A program made the translations under genes and the position numbers. Source: Eubacterium sp. (GTDB taxonomy: Bacteria > Bacillota > Clostridia > Lachnospirales > Lachnospiraceae). From it: a stretch of DNA of 49,477 nucleotides. Every line of letters begins with the position of its first letter. Within the stretch, counting starts at the first letter, position 1. The stretch lies in NCBI GenBank assembly GCA_017541035.1, contig JAFXZW010000114.1, forward strand, positions 1 to 49,477, read 5' to 3'. The notes under the pieces are model-generated. The model had not been told where the DNA came from. It was given only the letters and a program-made list of their open reading frames with translations, and did no database searches. Below are positions 24,847 through 34,017 of the stretch, piece after piece.

Positions 24847-26346
24847 ATGGGACTGAGTAAGGACATTGATCAGCTGATCCGTTACGGAGAAATATCCGGA
24901 CTGCTGACAAAAGAGGATGAGATCTACACCCGGAATCGTCTGCTTCAGCTCTTTCGAGAGGATGCATATGACGGGGAAGGTGCTGATGCAGCTGAGGAGC
25001 TTCCTCTGGAACAAATATTGAAGTCACTGCTGGATATTGCTGTCGAGCGGGGACTCTGTGAGGATTCCGTCAGCTTCCGCGATCTTTTTGATACGGAGAT
25101 CATGGACTGCCTTCTGCCCAGGCCTTCGGAAGTGGCGAAACGTTTTTGGGAAAAGTACCGGATCTCTCCGAAAGAAGCTACAGATGATTATTATCGATTC
25201 AGCATGGCCTCGGATTATATCCGTACATATCGCGTAAAAAAGGATATGCGCTGGAAGGTGGACAGTGAATACGGAAAGATCGACATTTCCATCAACCTGT
25301 CCAAGCCGGAAAAGGATCCCAAGGCGATTGCCGCGGCGGGAAGAGCAAAAAGCTCCGGTTATCCGAAATGTCTTCTCTGCATCGAAAATGAAGGCTATGC
25401 CGGACGTGTGGATCATCCGGGAAGGGCCAATCACCGGATCATACCGCTAACCGTGAACGGAACCGCATGGGGACTGCAGTATTCTCCCTATGTATACTAT
25501 AATGAGCATTGTATCCTGCTGAACAGTCAGCATGTTCCGATGAAGATCGACAAGAATACCTTCCGGAAGCTGCTGGATTTCGTCCGGCAGTTCCCTCATT
25601 ATCTGATGGGATCCAATGCGGATCTTCCTATTGTGGGTGGCTCCATACTGTCCCATGATCATTTTCAGGGCGGCCATTATGACTTCCCCATGGCGGAAGC
25701 GCCCATCGAGACTCCCTTTATCATCCCCGGTTATGAGGATGTGGAGGCGGGCATTGTACGCTGGCCTCTTTCCGTGATCCGGATCCGCTCGAAGGAGATT
25801 CCGAGACTGGTGGATCTGGCAGATCATATCCTTCATGTCTGGAGAGGCTTCAGCGATCCTTCCGTGGGGATTTTTTCCGAGACGGAGGGTACGCCTCATA
25901 ATACCATTACACCCATTGCCCGCTGCCGGGACGGTGTCTTTGAACTGGATCTGACATTACGGAATAACCGGACAACCGATCATCGTCCTTTGGGGCTTTT
26001 CCACCCGGGGCCGGTGTATCATCACATCAAGAAAGAAAATATCGGTCTCATCGAAGTAATGGGACTTGCCGTCCTTCCGGCCCGTCTGAAGAATGAGATC
26101 TTTGATGAGCTGCGGGAAGCGCTGCTTACAGGAGGGGATCTTCACGCAACGCCGACTCTTGCCTCTCATGCCGATTGGGCTGAGGAGATCCGGAAGAAAT
26201 ATGCTCCCTTTGATGAGAATACCATTGACCGCATCCTGATGGATGAAGTGGGAAAGGTTTTTGTCGGTGTTCTGGAGGACGCAGGCGTATTTAAGAGGGA
26301 TAAGGCAGGGAAGGAAGCATTCCTTGATTTTACAAGGACTCTATAG
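24847..26346 (+). CDS. galT: Galactose-1-phosphate uridylyltransferase, class II
   Basis: Leloir pathway enzyme exchanging UMP between UDP-glucose and galactose-1-phosphate. The 499-residue length and the motifs CLLCIENEGYAGR, HRIIPL and GGSILSHDHFQGG (HxHxQ-type active His) mark the Firmicutes class II enzyme. AGAGGAGG precedes the ATG. galE follows on the same strand. No galK or aldose epimerase is in the window. Confidence 0.95.
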   Translation: MGLSKDIDQLIRYGEISGLLTKEDEIYTRNRLLQLFREDAYDGEGADAAEELPLEQILKSLLDIAVERGLCEDSVSFRDLFDTEIMDCLLPRPSEVAKRFWEKYRISPKEATDDYYRFSMASDYIRTYRVKKDMRWKVDSEYGKIDISINLSKPEKDPKAIAAAGRAKSSGYPKCLLCIENEGYAGRVDHPGRANHRIIPLTVNGTAWGLQYSPYVYYNEHCILLNSQHVPMKIDKNTFRKLLDFVRQFPHYLMGSNADLPIVGGSILSHDHFQGGHYDFPMAEAPIETPFIIPGYEDVEAGIVRWPLSVIRIRSKEIPRLVDLADHILHVWRGFSDPSVGIFSETEGTPHNTITPIARCRDGVFELDLTLRNNRTTDHRPLGLFHPGPVYHHIKKENIGLIEVMGLAVLPARLKNEIFDELREALLTGGDLHATPTLASHADWAEEIRKKYAPFDENTIDRILMDEVGKVFVGVLEDAGVFKRDKAGKEAFLDFTRTL

Positions 26347-26423
26347 AGATAAAATACCTTTTTACCTCATAACCATGTATTTATAAAAAAGAATCTCTAG
26401 AAAAAAATTACGGAGGAACGAAC

Positions 26424-27428
26424 ATGAAGATACTTGTCAGCGGCGGAACGGGATATATCGGCTCCCATACCTGTGTGGAACTGCTTCAGAGCGGCCATGA
26501 GGTTGTCATTTTTGATAATCTCTATAATTCGAAGGAAGAGGTAGTAGACCGTATCAAAGGAATCACGGGAAAAAATGTCACCTTCTATAAGGCGGATATG
26601 CTGGATCCGGCATCCATGCGAAGGATCTTTGAGGAGAACGTCTTTGACTGCGTGATCCATTTTGCCGGCCTTAAGGCTGTGGGAGAATCTGTTGCAAAGC
26701 CTCTGATGTATTATGAGAATAATATTGCAGGAACGCTGAATCTCTGTAAATTGATGAATGAGTACGGCGTGAAGCGGATTATTTTTTCTTCCTCGGCCAC
26801 GGTATACGGAACGCCGAAGACGGTTCCCATTACGGAGGATTTCCCGCTTTCCACAACAAATCCCTATGGTTCCACAAAACTCATGCTGGAACAGATCCTG
26901 ACGGATTTCACAGTGGCCGATCCGCAATGGAGTGTGGTGCTGCTGCGTTATTTCAATCCCATCGGTGCCCATGAGAGTGGTCTCCTGGGAGAGGTGCCCA
27001 ATGGCATTCCGAACAATCTGATGCCTTACATTATGCAGGTGGCTGTAGGCAAGCTTCCGGAACTTGGGGTTTTCGGAAATGATTATGATACCCCGGACGG
27101 AACCGGCGTCAGAGATTATATCCATGTGGTAGATCTGGCGAAGGGGCATGTGTGCGCAGTGGATAAGGTTATGGGGACCACCGGCACGAACATCTATAAT
27201 CTCGGTACCGGGCATGGCTACAGCGTACTGGATATCGTCCATGCTTTCGAAGAGGCAAACGGTGTAAAGATCCCGTATTCCATTAAGCCCCGGCGTCCCG
27301 GCGATGTGGCCATGTGCTATGCAAATCCGGCGAAGGCAAAGGAAGAGCTGGGCTGGGAAGCAAAGTTTGATCTTTCCCGTATGTGCAGGGATTCCTGGAA
27401 TTTTGCCGTAAAATACAACGAGAAATAA
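26424..27428 (+). CDS. galE: UDP-glucose 4-epimerase
   Basis: Interconverts UDP-galactose and UDP-glucose, supplying both the Leloir pathway and polymer synthesis. The 334-residue short-chain dehydrogenase has GGTGYIGSHT (NAD binding), SSSATVYG (catalytic Ser), NPYGSTK (Tyr-x3-Lys) and the substrate-binding RYFNPIGAHESGLLGE. ACGGAGG precedes the ATG. It lies 77 bases after galT; the gap is AT-rich without a clear terminator. Confidence 0.96.
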   Translation: MKILVSGGTGYIGSHTCVELLQSGHEVVIFDNLYNSKEEVVDRIKGITGKNVTFYKADMLDPASMRRIFEENVFDCVIHFAGLKAVGESVAKPLMYYENNIAGTLNLCKLMNEYGVKRIIFSSSATVYGTPKTVPITEDFPLSTTNPYGSTKLMLEQILTDFTVADPQWSVVLLRYFNPIGAHESGLLGEVPNGIPNNLMPYIMQVAVGKLPELGVFGNDYDTPDGTGVRDYIHVVDLAKGHVCAVDKVMGTTGTNIYNLGTGHGYSVLDIVHAFEEANGVKIPYSIKPRRPGDVAMCYANPAKAKEELGWEAKFDLSRMCRDSWNFAVKYNEK

Positions 27429-27454
27429 AGTATCGGAAAAGAGTATTCGAGAAA

Positions 27455-28375
27455 ATGACTGATAGAAACAGAAAAAAAAGAAAAAGACTGGGAGCGCTGA
27501 TCGTCGTTCTGGTCCTTTTTACCGTAATCCTTGCAGGGGCGATCTGGTTTGTGTACTGGAACTGTCACTCAGATAAGGAGGAATTCCGGAAAGCCGGGAT
27601 CACGGCCATGAAGAACGGATCCTATGAGATCGCCCTTTCGGATTTTGAAAAATCACTGAACGAGAAGCAGTGGTTCACGGGAGATATGGATCTGGATACC
27701 AAAATGTATATCGGATCCTGCTATCTGCATCTTGGCCGGTATGAGGATGCGGCAAAGCTTTACCGAAACCTGTCCAAAGAGCAGAGTAGTGCCATCGATT
27801 CCTCGGCAGTAAAGGCCATGCTGGACATGGCGGAGGCAAATCTTTTGATCGACAGTATCGGAAGCAGTGACATTTCCGTTCCTGACGACGCCATGATCGC
27901 AACCCTTCTGGAAAAGACCTCCTCGGACAGCGGGCTTTATCTCTATCTTGCCTCCGCTTATAACCGGAGAAAAGAATATGACAAGGCTGAAGCGGCCGTG
28001 GAGTGCTACCTTAAGGATCATCCCATGAACAGCTATACGGCCTATGAGATTTCTTCCATGTACCTCAGGGAGAAGAATACGGAGGCTGCCCGGCCGGTCA
28101 TCGAAGAAGGGCTCTCTGCCCCGGACGGCATTTTCAGGGATCTTCTGCTGTACAATCAGGTTATGCTGCTTGAAGGCGCCGGTGAATATGAAAAAGCTTA
28201 TGAACAGGCCAAAAAGCTGCATGAACAATATCCGGAGAATAAAGATATGGAACGGGCTTATTCCTTCCTGGACAGCCGGGTCAATCCGGATACAACACCG
28301 GTAAATCCCTTCTCCGATGCCATACCGGAGGAAGAATGGGAAGCGATCCGTCAGCGGATCGACAGTGGACAGTAA
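27455..28375 (+). CDS. TPR-repeat membrane protein
   Basis: Unknown role. A very basic N-terminus (TDRNRKKRKRLG) precedes one membrane helix at about 12-35, then an outward helical part with tetratricopeptide-like repeats (MKNGSYEIALSDFEKSL, SCYLHLGRYEDAAKLY, ASAYNRRKEYDKAEAAV, EGAGEYEKAYEQAKKL). The 306-residue version starts at ATG 27455; the longer frame from 27383 overlaps galE and is not credible. The ribosome site is weak. TPR proteins like this usually scaffold complexes at the envelope. Confidence 0.78.
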   Translation: MTDRNRKKRKRLGALIVVLVLFTVILAGAIWFVYWNCHSDKEEFRKAGITAMKNGSYEIALSDFEKSLNEKQWFTGDMDLDTKMYIGSCYLHLGRYEDAAKLYRNLSKEQSSAIDSSAVKAMLDMAEANLLIDSIGSSDISVPDDAMIATLLEKTSSDSGLYLYLASAYNRRKEYDKAEAAVECYLKDHPMNSYTAYEISSMYLREKNTEAARPVIEEGLSAPDGIFRDLLLYNQVMLLEGAGEYEKAYEQAKKLHEQYPENKDMERAYSFLDSRVNPDTTPVNPFSDAIPEEEWEAIRQRIDSGQ

Positions 28376-28384
28376 GGAGACCAT

Positions 28385-29785
28385 ATGTCTGAACGTAAGA
28401 TACCGGAGGCTTTTCTCCGAAGAATGCAAATGCAGCTGGGAGATACGGAGCCTTTTCTTAAGGCTATGGCTCTTCCTGTGGAGCACGGTCTCCGGGTCAA
28501 TTCCCTGAAACTGACTCCGGATGAGCTTACGGAAATGGTTTCCTGGAAGCTTTCTCCCATTCCATGGTGCCCCTCGGGTTTTTATCTGGAGGGGGAGGAG
28601 GATGCTTCCCGCAATCCCCTTTATTATGCCGGAGCGTATTATCTTCAGGAACCCAGCGCAATGCTTCCCGCTGCGGTCCTTCCGGTGGAACCCGGGGACC
28701 GGGTGCTGGACCTTTGTGCGGCTCCGGGTGGGAAATCCACTGCTCTTGCCGCTAAACTGCAGGGAAGAGGAGTTCTGGTCTGTAATGACATATCCGCCAG
28801 CCGCGCCCGGGCGCTGATTAAGAATCTGGAGCTTTTCGGTGTGACAAATGCGGTAGTGACAGCCGAAACCCCGGAACGCCTGGCCAAAAGCTTCTCCGGA
28901 TATTTTGATAAGATCCTGATCGATGCACCCTGTTCCGGTGAGGGCATGTTCCGAAAATCCCGGGCCATGATCACTGACTGGACAGAAGAAAAAACGAAAG
29001 AATACGCTGCTCTGCAAAGAGATATCCTGGATCATGCGATCCGCATGCTGCGTCCCGGAGGAAAGCTTCTGTATTCTACCTGCACTTATGCTCCCGCCGA
29101 GGATGAAGGATCCGTACAGTATCTGCTTACACATCCTGTTGCCCGGGAACTGAAGCTAACCTTATCCGATATTCCATGGGAGCCCGGTTTTCTTCCCGGA
29201 AACCCCGACTGGATTCCGGATGGTTTGCAGGAGATACGAAAGACAGTACATCTGATCCCTCATCTGGTTCGGGGAGAGGGGCATTTTGCGGCACTTTTTG
29301 AAAGCAGACTGGAAGAGGAGAAAAGGAGCGCCGAAGAAACCATCGGGAAAAAGCTGAAACCCGACGTTTCCTTTGCGGAATTTGCTTCTCTGATCCGGAC
29401 ACAATATGATCCCCAAAGACTTCTTTCGCGTGACGGATATCTATCCTATGTACCGGAGGATAAAGGCCTTTCGGGGAGACTTGCGGGACTGCGGATTCTG
29501 AGAAAGGGGCTTTTTCTGGGAGAAATCCGGAAAAACCGTTTTGAGCCCTCACAGGCACTTTCCATGACGCTGTCCCCGGACAGCTTTGCAAACTGCCTTT
29601 CCCTTGCTCCCGATGATGACCGTGTCATGCGGTATCTGAAGGGAGAAACGCTGGACTATGATTCCGGAGAAGCGGAAAAGGGATGGGTGCTCATCACACT
29701 GGGTAATTTGCCCCTTGGCTTCGGAAAAGCAAATAAAGGGCAGATTAAGAATAAATATCTTCCGGGCTGGCGTTACGGGGCTTAG
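28385..29785 (+). CDS. RsmF-like RNA m5C methyltransferase (NOL1/NOP2/Sun family)
   Basis: SAM-dependent methyltransferase making 5-methylcytidine in rRNA or tRNA. The 466-residue protein has the SAM motif LDLCAAPGGKST (108-119), the first active Cys in DAPCSGEGMFRK (Cys183), the nucleophile in YSTCTYAPAEDEG (Cys233), and a C-terminal RsmF-type RNA-binding part ending GFGKANKGQIKNKYLPGWR. GGAGACC precedes the ATG. The target cytidine is not determined by sequence. Confidence 0.92.
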   Translation: MSERKIPEAFLRRMQMQLGDTEPFLKAMALPVEHGLRVNSLKLTPDELTEMVSWKLSPIPWCPSGFYLEGEEDASRNPLYYAGAYYLQEPSAMLPAAVLPVEPGDRVLDLCAAPGGKSTALAAKLQGRGVLVCNDISASRARALIKNLELFGVTNAVVTAETPERLAKSFSGYFDKILIDAPCSGEGMFRKSRAMITDWTEEKTKEYAALQRDILDHAIRMLRPGGKLLYSTCTYAPAEDEGSVQYLLTHPVARELKLTLSDIPWEPGFLPGNPDWIPDGLQEIRKTVHLIPHLVRGEGHFAALFESRLEEEKRSAEETIGKKLKPDVSFAEFASLIRTQYDPQRLLSRDGYLSYVPEDKGLSGRLAGLRILRKGLFLGEIRKNRFEPSQALSMTLSPDSFANCLSLAPDDDRVMRYLKGETLDYDSGEAEKGWVLITLGNLPLGFGKANKGQIKNKYLPGWRYGA

Positions 29786-29801
29786 GATGGAGGTTTTTAC
29801 T

Positions 29802-30353
29802 ATGACAGCCAAAGGAAATTACGGCTATGCCAGAGGACAAAAGAGACTCAGACTGATTTTGATGCTGGTCTGCTTCCTCTTTATTTTAACAGATGTTTTG
29901 ATCAGTCTGATATTTTTTCAAACCAAAAAGACGCTGTTCGTGGTCATAGCCTGCGTGATTGCCATTCCCTTTGCCAAAAATCTGATCGGTTATCTAATGC
30001 TTATCAAGTTTGAACCTCTTTCTGAGGAGGATTACAAAGAAGCTGAAGCAATCTCAAATGTGATCATGGCATATGACATTTCCGTTACGGATACCAACGG
30101 AGTCCTTTTTTATCCCTGCGTTGCAGTGTATAATAATAATGTGATCGGACTTTTACAGCAGGGACAGAATCAGAAGAAAAAGGACGCAGTGGAATACCTG
30201 AAAAAAGTACAGGAACGTGTTTCCACAAAGCCCCGTGTGATCGTGGTGGATTCCCTGAAGGACATGCGCCGCGAATTGTCCCGGCTCACACCTCCGAAGG
30301 AGAAAAAGGGTGATGTATTCATTGCCGAAAAACTATTGGAATTGGGGTTATAA
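29802..30353 (+). CDS. Two-helix membrane protein of unknown function
   Basis: No family recognised. The 183-residue protein starts MTAKGNYGYARGQKRLRL and has two membrane helices (about 17-39 and 45-68), a short acidic linker and a soluble alpha/beta domain (about 80-183). The domain has VLFYPCVAVYNNNVIGLL and RVIVVDSLKDMRRELSRL. ATG 29802 has GGAGG 8 bases upstream; an ATG at 29787 in the same frame overlaps that site. It is packed between the methyltransferase and the pseudouridine synthase (2-base gap), so it is in the same operon. Confidence 0.75.
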   Translation: MTAKGNYGYARGQKRLRLILMLVCFLFILTDVLISLIFFQTKKTLFVVIACVIAIPFAKNLIGYLMLIKFEPLSEEDYKEAEAISNVIMAYDISVTDTNGVLFYPCVAVYNNNVIGLLQQGQNQKKKDAVEYLKKVQERVSTKPRVIVVDSLKDMRRELSRLTPPKEKKGDVFIAEKLLELGL

Positions 30354-30355
30354 GC

Positions 30356-31378
30356 ATGAGAGAAATAGAGATCACTAAAAATGAAGCCGGTATGAAGCTG
30401 AAAAAACTCTGCTTTTTTTACCTGAAGGATATGCCCGAGAGTTTTACTTACAAAATGCTCCGGAAAAAGAATATCCTGTTGAATGAAAAGAAAGCATCCG
30501 GCGATGAACTGCTGCAGGTGGGAGATAAGGTACAGCTTTATCTTTCGGAGGAAACCCTGGGCAGGCTCAGAAATGAAAAAGAAAATGAGGTGCTTCCCGA
30601 TATCAGGGATTATCCCTGGCTGACAAGGGAACGGATTCTGTATGAAACGGATGATTATCTGTTCGTTGATAAGCCTGCCGGTATTCTGTCACAGAAGGCA
30701 AAGGAGGATGACAGATCCGTCAACGATGCCGTGATCGCCTATTTGCTATCCAAAGGGGAAATCACACCCGAGAGTCTGGATATCTTTCGTCCCTCGGTCT
30801 GCAACAGGATTGATCGTAATACCAGCGGGATCGTTGCGGCCTCCAAAAGCCGCAAGGGTGCAAAGGATCTGAATAACTATTATCATCAGAAGGATAACCG
30901 GGGTATCGGAAAGTATTATCTGGCCATTGTCCACGGGCATTGTACCTTAAAGGGACATTTTGACAGGCTGGATTATGTGAAGGCACGCGTTGATAACCAG
31001 GCCTACGTATGGCTGAGGGGAGGGAGAAGACCGGCGGAAACTCTTCCCTTCGGAAAACCCGTACCCATTTATACGGAAATGTATCCTCTTGCTTATTCAA
31101 AAGAAAAGGATATTACGCTTATGTTGTTCCGTCTTCATACAGGCCGTTCTCACCAGATCCGTGTTACCATGCAGCATTACGGCTATCATGTTGCCGGAGA
31201 TCCGAAATACGGAAACCCTGTCAGAGATCATTTCCTGGATCCTGACCAGAAGGGGCAGCTTTTGCTGTCCTATCTGCTCCGACTTCCGGAAGGAGCTTTG
31301 GTGAAAGCTTCGATACCGGAATCCTTTCTGAAGTATTTCCCGCAGGCAGAGAAGCTGGCTGAAAAAGAGATTAAATAA
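30356..31378 (+). CDS. RluA-family 23S rRNA/tRNA pseudouridine synthase
   Basis: Isomerises uridine to pseudouridine. The 340-residue protein has an N-terminal S4-like RNA-binding part (MLRKKNILLNEKKASGDELLQVGDKV) and the catalytic domain with CNRIDRNTSGIV, the RluA RxDxxTSG motif with the catalytic Asp. FRLHTGRSHQIRVTMQHYGYHVAGDPKYG follows. All marks are normal. It overlaps nothing but follows the membrane protein by 2 bases and precedes recU by 11. Confidence 0.93.
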   Translation: MREIEITKNEAGMKLKKLCFFYLKDMPESFTYKMLRKKNILLNEKKASGDELLQVGDKVQLYLSEETLGRLRNEKENEVLPDIRDYPWLTRERILYETDDYLFVDKPAGILSQKAKEDDRSVNDAVIAYLLSKGEITPESLDIFRPSVCNRIDRNTSGIVAASKSRKGAKDLNNYYHQKDNRGIGKYYLAIVHGHCTLKGHFDRLDYVKARVDNQAYVWLRGGRRPAETLPFGKPVPIYTEMYPLAYSKEKDITLMLFRLHTGRSHQIRVTMQHYGYHVAGDPKYGNPVRDHFLDPDQKGQLLLSYLLRLPEGALVKASIPESFLKYFPQAEKLAEKEIK

Positions 31379-31389
31379 GGGGAGTCCGG

Positions 31390-31932
31390 ATGGCTACATG
31401 GAATTCCAGAGGTCTCAGGGGCAGCGGCCTGGAGAATCTGGTGAATCATACAAATGAATATTATCGCCGCAACCGTCTGGCGCTGGTGCAGAAAATCCCG
31501 ACGCCCATTGTTCCCGTCCGGTTTGAAAAGAGTACTCACAGGATCACGGATGCTTATTTCGAAAAGGATTCCACTGTGGATTATATCGGTGTTGTACAGG
31601 GGATTCCGGTCTGTTTTGATGCAAAGGAAAGTAAGACGGACACCTTTGAGCTTCGGAATATCCATCCGCATCAGATCCATTTTATGCAGGAATTTGAGGA
31701 TCAGGGAGGAATCTCCTTTATTCTCCTGCATTTTACCATGCGAAATGATTTTTATTATATGACCTTCCGCGAACTGACTGGATTTCTGGAACGGGTTCAG
31801 GAAGGCCACCCCAATAATCTGAAATATCTGGAGCTCCGGGATGAATACTTCCTTCATCAGAAGGAAGGTGCTCTGGTTCCCTATCTACAGGGAATTGAAC
31901 GGGATCTTCTGGAGCGGGACGGAAAGGAGTAG
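31390..31932 (+). CDS. recU: Holliday junction resolvase RecU
   Basis: Firmicutes resolvase partner of RuvAB. The 180-residue protein has the RecU pattern: an N-terminal Arg-rich start (NSRGLRGSGLE), QKIPTPIVPVRF, STVDYIGVVQGIPVCFDAKES with the conserved Asp and Glu-x-Lys type nuclease residues, and the HPHQIHFMQEFEDQGGISFILLHF core. Slightly shorter than the B. subtilis protein. GGGGAG precedes the ATG. It lies 3 bases from nadE. Confidence 0.9.
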   Translation: MATWNSRGLRGSGLENLVNHTNEYYRRNRLALVQKIPTPIVPVRFEKSTHRITDAYFEKDSTVDYIGVVQGIPVCFDAKESKTDTFELRNIHPHQIHFMQEFEDQGGISFILLHFTMRNDFYYMTFRELTGFLERVQEGHPNNLKYLELRDEYFLHQKEGALVPYLQGIERDLLERDGKE

Positions 31933-31935
31933 GAC

Positions 31936-33888
31936 ATGTTTGATTTTTACAGAGTTGCTGCCGTTGTGCCGGAGCTTTCCGTAGGAGATCCGGTTTATAA
32001 TACGGACCGGATTCTTGAAAAGCTGGAAGAGGTTTCCTCCTACAATCCGGCGGTGATCACATTTCCGGAGCTGGCTGTATCCGGATACAGCTGTCAGGAC
32101 CTGTTCTTCCAGGATACTCTTATGCGAAACGTGAGGGAAAGTCTGTCCCGTATCAGGAAGGCAACTGTCGGAAATGAAGCAGCTGTGATCGTCGGTGCTC
32201 CCGTGATGATCAGGGGTCAGCTCTATAACGGGGCCTTTACCTTCCTGAAGGGAAAGCTGCTGGGAATCACCATTAAGACATTTCTTCCCAATTATCATGA
32301 ATTCTATGAGAAAAGATGGTTCTGTTCAGCAGACCAGCTGCCCGTAAATGCAGTGTCCGGTGACGAGCTTTTCATCGAAGGAGTGCAGGAGGAAATCCCT
32401 GTAGGGAATCGCCTTATCTATGATCTGGGCGGAAAGCTTTCCTTCGGCGTGGAAATCTGTGAGGATCTCTGGGCACCCATTCCTCCCTCAGCCGCCATGG
32501 CACTTTCCGGGGCAGAACTGATCGTGAACCTTTCCGCATCCAATGAACTGATCGCCAAGAGAGAGTACCGGAAGAATCTTATCCGGCAGACATCCGCGAA
32601 TCTGGTGGCAGCATACCTTTACTGTTCCGCAGGCTCCTCGGAATCCACCCAGGATGTGATCTTCTCCGGTCACTGCATGCTGGCGGAGAATGGCGTGGTT
32701 CTGAATGAGAATAAAGATTATATCGCATCGGACTATCTGATGATCGCTGACATCGACCTGGGCAAGCTCCGGGGAGAACGTGTCCGGATGAAATCCTTTG
32801 CGGATGCCGCATCCCATTATCGTGGAATGGCCGGCCGCTGCCGTGTCCTTAACGCAGCGGAAGCTGTATGTCCGGAATCGGACAGATCCTATTATCTCCT
32901 GGCAAAGCATCCCTTTATCCCTGCTTCCCGGACGCGTCTTCTGAAACGCTGCACGGAGATCTTCGACATGCAGGTGGGAGGGCTTGTCAAACGACTTTCC
33001 GTAACGGGAGCCCGTCCCGTGGTAGGTGTATCGGGAGGAATGGATTCCACACTGGCCCTTCTCGTATCTGCAAGGGCACTTCAGAAAATGAACCGTCCCG
33101 CAGAGGAACTGATCGCCATTACCATGCCGGCCTTCGGTACTTCAGACAGGACCTATCAGAATTCCCTGCTTCTGATCAAGAGTCTGGGTGCGATTCCCGT
33201 GATCATCGATATCCGTCTTTCCTGCGAGCAGCATTTGCGGGATCTGAAGCATGACCCAGATCTGAAGGATCTGACCTATGAGAATACCCAGGCCCGGGAG
33301 CGTACACAGGTACTGATGGATTATGCAAATATGCACGGCGGCCTGGTAGTCGGTACAGGAGATCTGTCCGAGCTGGCTCTCGGCTGGTGTACCTATAATG
33401 GAGATCAGATGTCCATGTACGGTGTAAACGGCAGCATACCCAAGACTTTGGTACGCTGGATGATCGATACGGTAGCCGAGAACAGACTGTTCCCGGACAG
33501 TACCGTGGTCCTGCGGGATATTCTGGATACACCCATCAGCCCCGAGCTTCTTCCTCCGGACGAGCACGGACGGATCACTCAGAAGACGGAAGATAGTGTG
33601 GGGCCCTACGAGCTGCACGATTTCTTCCTGTATTACACTCTGCGTTACGGTTTCTCCCCTGAGAAGATCAATTATCTGGCAAACCGCGCCTTCCGTGGGG
33701 ATTATGACAGCGAGACGATCCTGAAATGGCAGAAGCTCTTCGTACGACGGTTCTTCTCCCAGCAGTTTAAGCGCAGCTGCATGCCGGATGGGGTCAAGGT
33801 GGGTTCCGTAGCCATGTCACCCAGGGGTGATCTCCGGATGCCCAGCGATGCATCGGCAATGGCGTGGCTGAAGGAACTTGAGGAATAA
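31936..33888 (+). CDS. nadE: Glutamine-dependent NAD+ synthetase
   Basis: Amidates deamido-NAD to NAD using glutamine. The 650-residue protein has an N-terminal nitrilase-type glutaminase domain with Glu45 in TFPELAVSGYS, a Lys in the KTFLPNYHEFYEKRWF region and Cys in VEICEDLWAP. The C-terminal synthetase has the P-loop GVSGGMDSTLAL, plus GTGDLSELALGWCTYNGDQMSMYGVNGSIPKT. Both halves are intact. It ends the 28.4-33.9 kb operon. Confidence 0.95.
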   Translation: MFDFYRVAAVVPELSVGDPVYNTDRILEKLEEVSSYNPAVITFPELAVSGYSCQDLFFQDTLMRNVRESLSRIRKATVGNEAAVIVGAPVMIRGQLYNGAFTFLKGKLLGITIKTFLPNYHEFYEKRWFCSADQLPVNAVSGDELFIEGVQEEIPVGNRLIYDLGGKLSFGVEICEDLWAPIPPSAAMALSGAELIVNLSASNELIAKREYRKNLIRQTSANLVAAYLYCSAGSSESTQDVIFSGHCMLAENGVVLNENKDYIASDYLMIADIDLGKLRGERVRMKSFADAASHYRGMAGRCRVLNAAEAVCPESDRSYYLLAKHPFIPASRTRLLKRCTEIFDMQVGGLVKRLSVTGARPVVGVSGGMDSTLALLVSARALQKMNRPAEELIAITMPAFGTSDRTYQNSLLLIKSLGAIPVIIDIRLSCEQHLRDLKHDPDLKDLTYENTQARERTQVLMDYANMHGGLVVGTGDLSELALGWCTYNGDQMSMYGVNGSIPKTLVRWMIDTVAENRLFPDSTVVLRDILDTPISPELLPPDEHGRITQKTEDSVGPYELHDFFLYYTLRYGFSPEKINYLANRAFRGDYDSETILKWQKLFVRRFFSQQFKRSCMPDGVKVGSVAMSPRGDLRMPSDASAMAWLKELEE

Positions 33889-33917
33889 TTATGTTCCACC
33901 TGTTTGGTTAAGGTAAA

Positions 33918-33948
33918 AACTTTCATGTAAAGTTAGGGGAAAATCCCC
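33918..33948. promoter_or_regulatory. Inverted repeats in the nadE-GH5 gap
   Basis: AACTTT-CATGT-AAAGTT (33918-33934) is a perfect 6-base-arm dyad that could be an operator for the GH5 gene. GGGGAAAATCCCC (33936-33948), followed by GGTTTTCGTTT, is a short weak terminator candidate for nadE. A TATAAA at 33973-33978 may be the GH5 -10. None of these is certain. Confidence 0.35.
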
Positions 33949-34017
33949 GGTTTTCGTTTCCTCCCTCTCCGTATAAACTTAAGTAAAAAGATTTCCAAAA
34001 CGGAAAGGGAGGAAACC

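Noticed and set aside
27653-29134. 493-residue open frame on the minus strand opposite the TPR and methyltransferase genes
   Set aside because: Both plus-strand genes have clear motifs or domain structure and good starts; the minus translation is Ser/Arg/Ile-rich without a recognisable domain.
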